A stretch of DNA of 7,679 bases from Bordetella parapertussis. Its GTDB lineage: Bacteria > Pseudomonadota > Gammaproteobacteria > Burkholderiales > Burkholderiaceae_C. How positions within the stretch are numbered: position 1 is the first letter of the stretch; every line of letters starts with the position of its first letter. The notes beneath the pieces were generated by a model, which saw only the letters and a program-made list of their open reading frames with translations, was not told the origin of the DNA and searched no databases. The stretch covers positions 1-7,679 of the forward strand of contig CAMBXY010000068.1 of the NCBI GenBank assembly GCA_945871945.1, in the 5' to 3' direction. Shown here in pieces: positions 5,143 to 7,679 of this stretch. The translations under genes and the position numbers were made by a program.

Positions 5143-7679
5143 ATGCAATCCAAGCCCACCTCCCGCCCTCCTGTTTTTAAACCGCCCTCACGTGGGTGGC
5201 GCACCTATGCTTGGTCTGTGCGCTTGCTTTGGTGGTCTGTGCTTTTTGTTTGGGCGCTGGTGGCAATGGCCGCACTTACGCTGCATGTATGGATTGCCCC
5301 GCGCATGCTGGACTGGCGAAGTGACATTGAGGCCGTGGCTTCGCAGGCGTTAGACCTGAAGGTGAGTATCGGCAACCTTGAAACCATCTCCAGCGGCTGG
5401 TTACCGTCCTTGGAAGTGACCGATCTTGTCTTGCGCAACAGCTCAGACCAAGAGGTTTTGCGTTTGCCTCGTGTGCTGGTGTCGCTCTCGCCCACCTCCT
5501 TGCTGACGTTGTCATTGGACCGCATCGATATCGACCGCCCCTTGATTGAGCTGTCCCGCGACAGCGACGGCCACATACGCATGGCCGGCTTGTCTTTGGG
5601 AGACGCACAACCTTCGGCCTTGGCCGACTGGTTTTGGAGTCAACCGGCAGTGTTTATTCACCATGGCCGTGTGCGCTGGGTGGACCATGTCCAAGCATTG
5701 CCGGCGGTTGAGTTTGAAGAGGTCAATGTGGTAATGCGCAATGGCTTGCGCAGCCACGATTGGCGAATCGATGCATCCCCTCCCTCCGAGTGGGGTGAGC
5801 GCTTGAGTTTGCAAGGGCGCTTCAATCAGCCCTTGCTCAGCCGCCATGCCAGCGATATGCAAAGCTGGGATGGTCAGGCCTATGCTGCTTTGACGCGAGT
5901 CGATATGGCACCCATCAAGCCATATTTGAGTTTTACCGGTGTTGACTTGTTGCAAACCGGTCAAGGTTGGCTGCGGCTATGGACGCAGGTCAATCAAGGC
6001 AAACTCATTTCCCACACCTTGGATTTGGATATGCAAGACGTGCGTTGGCAAGCGTCTGAGAAAACCGAGGCTGTGGTGTTGCGCCACATCCATGGACGGC
6101 TTCAACACCAAGCATGGCGCGATGGTCTGGGCGAGGACTTTCGCAGCCAAGGCTTGGCCTTGACCCTAGAGGACGGCGAGCAGTTGTCGTTGGGAAACAG
6201 CCGTGTGGCTTGGCGCGATGAAGGCGAGCAAATCGCCGACGCCGGTGAGTTGCAGTTGCAGGCGTTTTCATTGGAGATGCTGGCACGCATTGCCCAGCGC
6301 TTGCCGTTGAATGAGGTTTGGCACAAGAGGCTGGCTGTGGCCCAAGTCAAGGGCCAAGTCAAAGACCTAGATGCGCGCTGGTTTTTGGCCCACAGCGCCG
6401 CCCCACAATTCAGCCTCAAAACCGAGGTCAACGACTTGACCCTGCAAGCCTCCAGCACGGCCGTCGTGCCCGATGCGGGGCTGTGGTGGCCAGGCTTGCA
6501 GTCGTCCCAACTGAGCTTGGAGTTGAGTCAGCACAACGGCAAAATTTCTTGGCGTCAAGAGGGCGGCAGCCTGCAGTTGGGCGGCGTGTGGGAGAGCCCC
6601 AACATTCCCTTGACCCAAGCTTTGGCAAACCTCAGTTGGGAGCGCAAAGACAGTCGATGGGCCGTGCGCATAGAGCAAGCCAAGTTTGACAACGACGACC
6701 TGCAAGCCGAGATGCAAGCCAGTTGGTTATCGGGCGACAGCAACCAGCCCTTGGGCGAGTTGGATATGACTGCCAAAGTGGCCCGACTCGAAGCCACATC
6801 GCTTTACCGCTATTTGCCACTGCGCCTAGACGAGCAGATCAGACACTATGTGCGCGACGCCTTGTTAGCGGGGCGCGTCAGCCAGGCCGCCATCACCCTC
6901 AAAGGCCCCTTAGACCGCTTCCCGTTTGCCCGCAGCAACGAGGGCGTTTTTACTGTGGTGGCGCCTTTTCAGCAACTCAGCTTGCAGTTCGCGCCCAACA
7001 GCGTGCTCAGCCCCGCGCAGCGGCGCGACAAGGTTGCTTGGCCCCAGTTGCAACAAGTTTCGGGTGAACTCAAGCTCAACCGCAACCGACTGATGATCAA
7101 AGGGGCCAACGCTCGCATGGGCTCAGACGGCTCAACCCTGGTGAGCAAATTGGATGTGCAAATTCCCGACTTGCGCGACATCGTGGTGGATGTGAATGCG
7201 CAGCTTCGTGGCAACTTAAATGACTTGCTGCAAATGCTCAAGTCCTCCCCCGTCAATGCCCTCACCGACCAAGCTTTGGCGCAGGTCAGCGCAACCGGCA
7301 CGGCAGAGCACCAAGTGCGACTCAATTTGCCTTTGCAAAACTTGGCGCTTGCCAAGGTGCAAGGCAGCATGCAGTTGAATGGCAACGATGTTCAGTGGCA
7401 ACCAACAATTCCGCGCTTTAACAAACTGCGTGGCACGTTCAACTACAGCGAGTCGGGTGTGTCGGTCAACAATATGCGACTGCGTTGGCTGGGGGGAGAT
7501 GCGCGCTTGGATGGCGGCTTGCGTTTCAACGACAGCCCGGATGCGGGGCCCACGCGACTGAGTTTGCAAGGCAGTGCCAGCGCAGAAGCTTTGCGTCAAA
7601 TCAGCGAGCCCGCGCTGGTCTCGGGTTTCGCGTCGCATCTGTCGGGCAGCACCTCTTTTGTGGCGAGTTTGGGTTTGCG
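5143..7679 (+). CDS. yhdP: YhdP-family AsmA-like envelope protein, N-terminal 845 residues, cut by the right edge
   Basis: The frame is open from the ATG to the end of the window, 845 codons without a stop; family members have about 1,270-1,400 residues, so roughly a third is missing. A basic N-terminus is followed by one hydrophobic segment (about residues 27-51, rich in Leu, Trp and Val) ending in APRMLDW, the inner-membrane anchor. The rest is periplasmic and made of alternating beta-strand stretches. Residues 63-130 resemble the AsmA-type start (ASQALDLKVSIGNLE, LPSLEVTDLVLRN). The stretch at 558-595 with LPLRLDEQ, ALLAGRV and LKGPLDRFPF is typical of YhdP. In E. coli, YhdP acts with TamB and YdbH in carrying phospholipids between inner and outer membrane across a long beta groove; the same role is inferred here. 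It is divergent from glnE. Confidence 0.92.
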   Translation, partial: MQSKPTSRPPVFKPPSRGWRTYAWSVRLLWWSVLFVWALVAMAALTLHVWIAPRMLDWRSDIEAVASQALDLKVSIGNLETISSGWLPSLEVTDLVLRNSSDQEVLRLPRVLVSLSPTSLLTLSLDRIDIDRPLIELSRDSDGHIRMAGLSLGDAQPSALADWFWSQPAVFIHHGRVRWVDHVQALPAVEFEEVNVVMRNGLRSHDWRIDASPPSEWGERLSLQGRFNQPLLSRHASDMQSWDGQAYAALTRVDMAPIKPYLSFTGVDLLQTGQGWLRLWTQVNQGKLISHTLDLDMQDVRWQASEKTEAVVLRHIHGRLQHQAWRDGLGEDFRSQGLALTLEDGEQLSLGNSRVAWRDEGEQIADAGELQLQAFSLEMLARIAQRLPLNEVWHKRLAVAQVKGQVKDLDARWFLAHSAAPQFSLKTEVNDLTLQASSTAVVPDAGLWWPGLQSSQLSLELSQHNGKISWRQEGGSLQLGGVWESPNIPLTQALANLSWERKDSRWAVRIEQAKFDNDDLQAEMQASWLSGDSNQPLGELDMTAKVARLEATSLYRYLPLRLDEQIRHYVRDALLAGRVSQAAITLKGPLDRFPFARSNEGVFTVVAPFQQLSLQFAPNSVLSPAQRRDKVAWPQLQQVSGELKLNRNRLMIKGANARMGSDGSTLVSKLDVQIPDLRDIVVDVNAQLRGNLNDLLQMLKSSPVNALTDQALAQVSATGTAEHQVRLNLPLQNLALAKVQGSMQLNGNDVQWQPTIPRFNKLRGTFNYSESGVSVNNMRLRWLGGDARLDGGLRFNDSPDAGPTRLSLQGSASAEALRQISEPALVSGFASHLSGSTSFVASLGL

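Noticed and set aside
5205..6717. Minus-strand open frames opposite yhdP (such as 5512-5964 and 6367-6717)
   Set aside because: The plus strand carries a continuous 845-codon frame with membrane anchor, ribosome site and family motifs; the antisense frames have none of these.

Overview
The window looks like chromosomal DNA from a betaproteobacterium of the order Burkholderiales, most likely family Comamonadaceae (Limnohabitans/Rhodoferax-like). The basis is moderately GC-rich sequence with heavy use of the TTG leucine codon, protein sequences of Burkholderiales type, and a stand-alone heptose-phosphate adenylyltransferase next to divergent glnE and yhdP. The genus is an inference. No rRNA, tRNA, insertion sequence, phage, CRISPR or integration signal was seen. 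The region is densely coding, with no gap over 80 bases.

Layout, left to right. (1) Minus strand, 1-913: an operon of an exported glutathione peroxidase followed, with a one-base stop/start overlap, by an FAD-dependent amine-oxidase-like protein (COG2907 type) that runs off the left edge. (2) A short divergent control region, 914-989. (3) Plus strand, 990-2434: a MerR-family regulator with a C-terminal cobalamin-binding domain (CarH/LitR type), coupled by an ATGA overlap to rfaE2 (D-glycero-beta-D-manno-heptose 1-phosphate adenylyltransferase). (4) Minus strand, 2400-5084: glnE, the bifunctional adenylyltransferase of glutamine synthetase, whose 3' end overlaps the 3' end of rfaE2 by 35 bases. 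(5) A 58-base divergent gap, then plus strand 5143 to the right edge: the first 845 codons of a YhdP-family (AsmA-like) envelope protein with one N-terminal membrane anchor.

The most interesting part is the left third. A B12-dependent, possibly light-sensing repressor is transcribed away from a peroxide-detoxifying exported enzyme and an oxidoreductase of a family often found with cyclopropane/furan fatty-acid genes. This suggests a photo-oxidative membrane-stress module. The regulator keeps the Wx9EH and ExHxxG cobalamin motifs but has Met where Thermus CarH has the His that ligates cobalt after illumination. The right two thirds (rfaE2, glnE, yhdP) are core genes for lipopolysaccharide synthesis, nitrogen control and envelope lipid homeostasis. 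Nothing here is clearly a new biological system; the findings are specific, testable oddities in otherwise recognisable genes.
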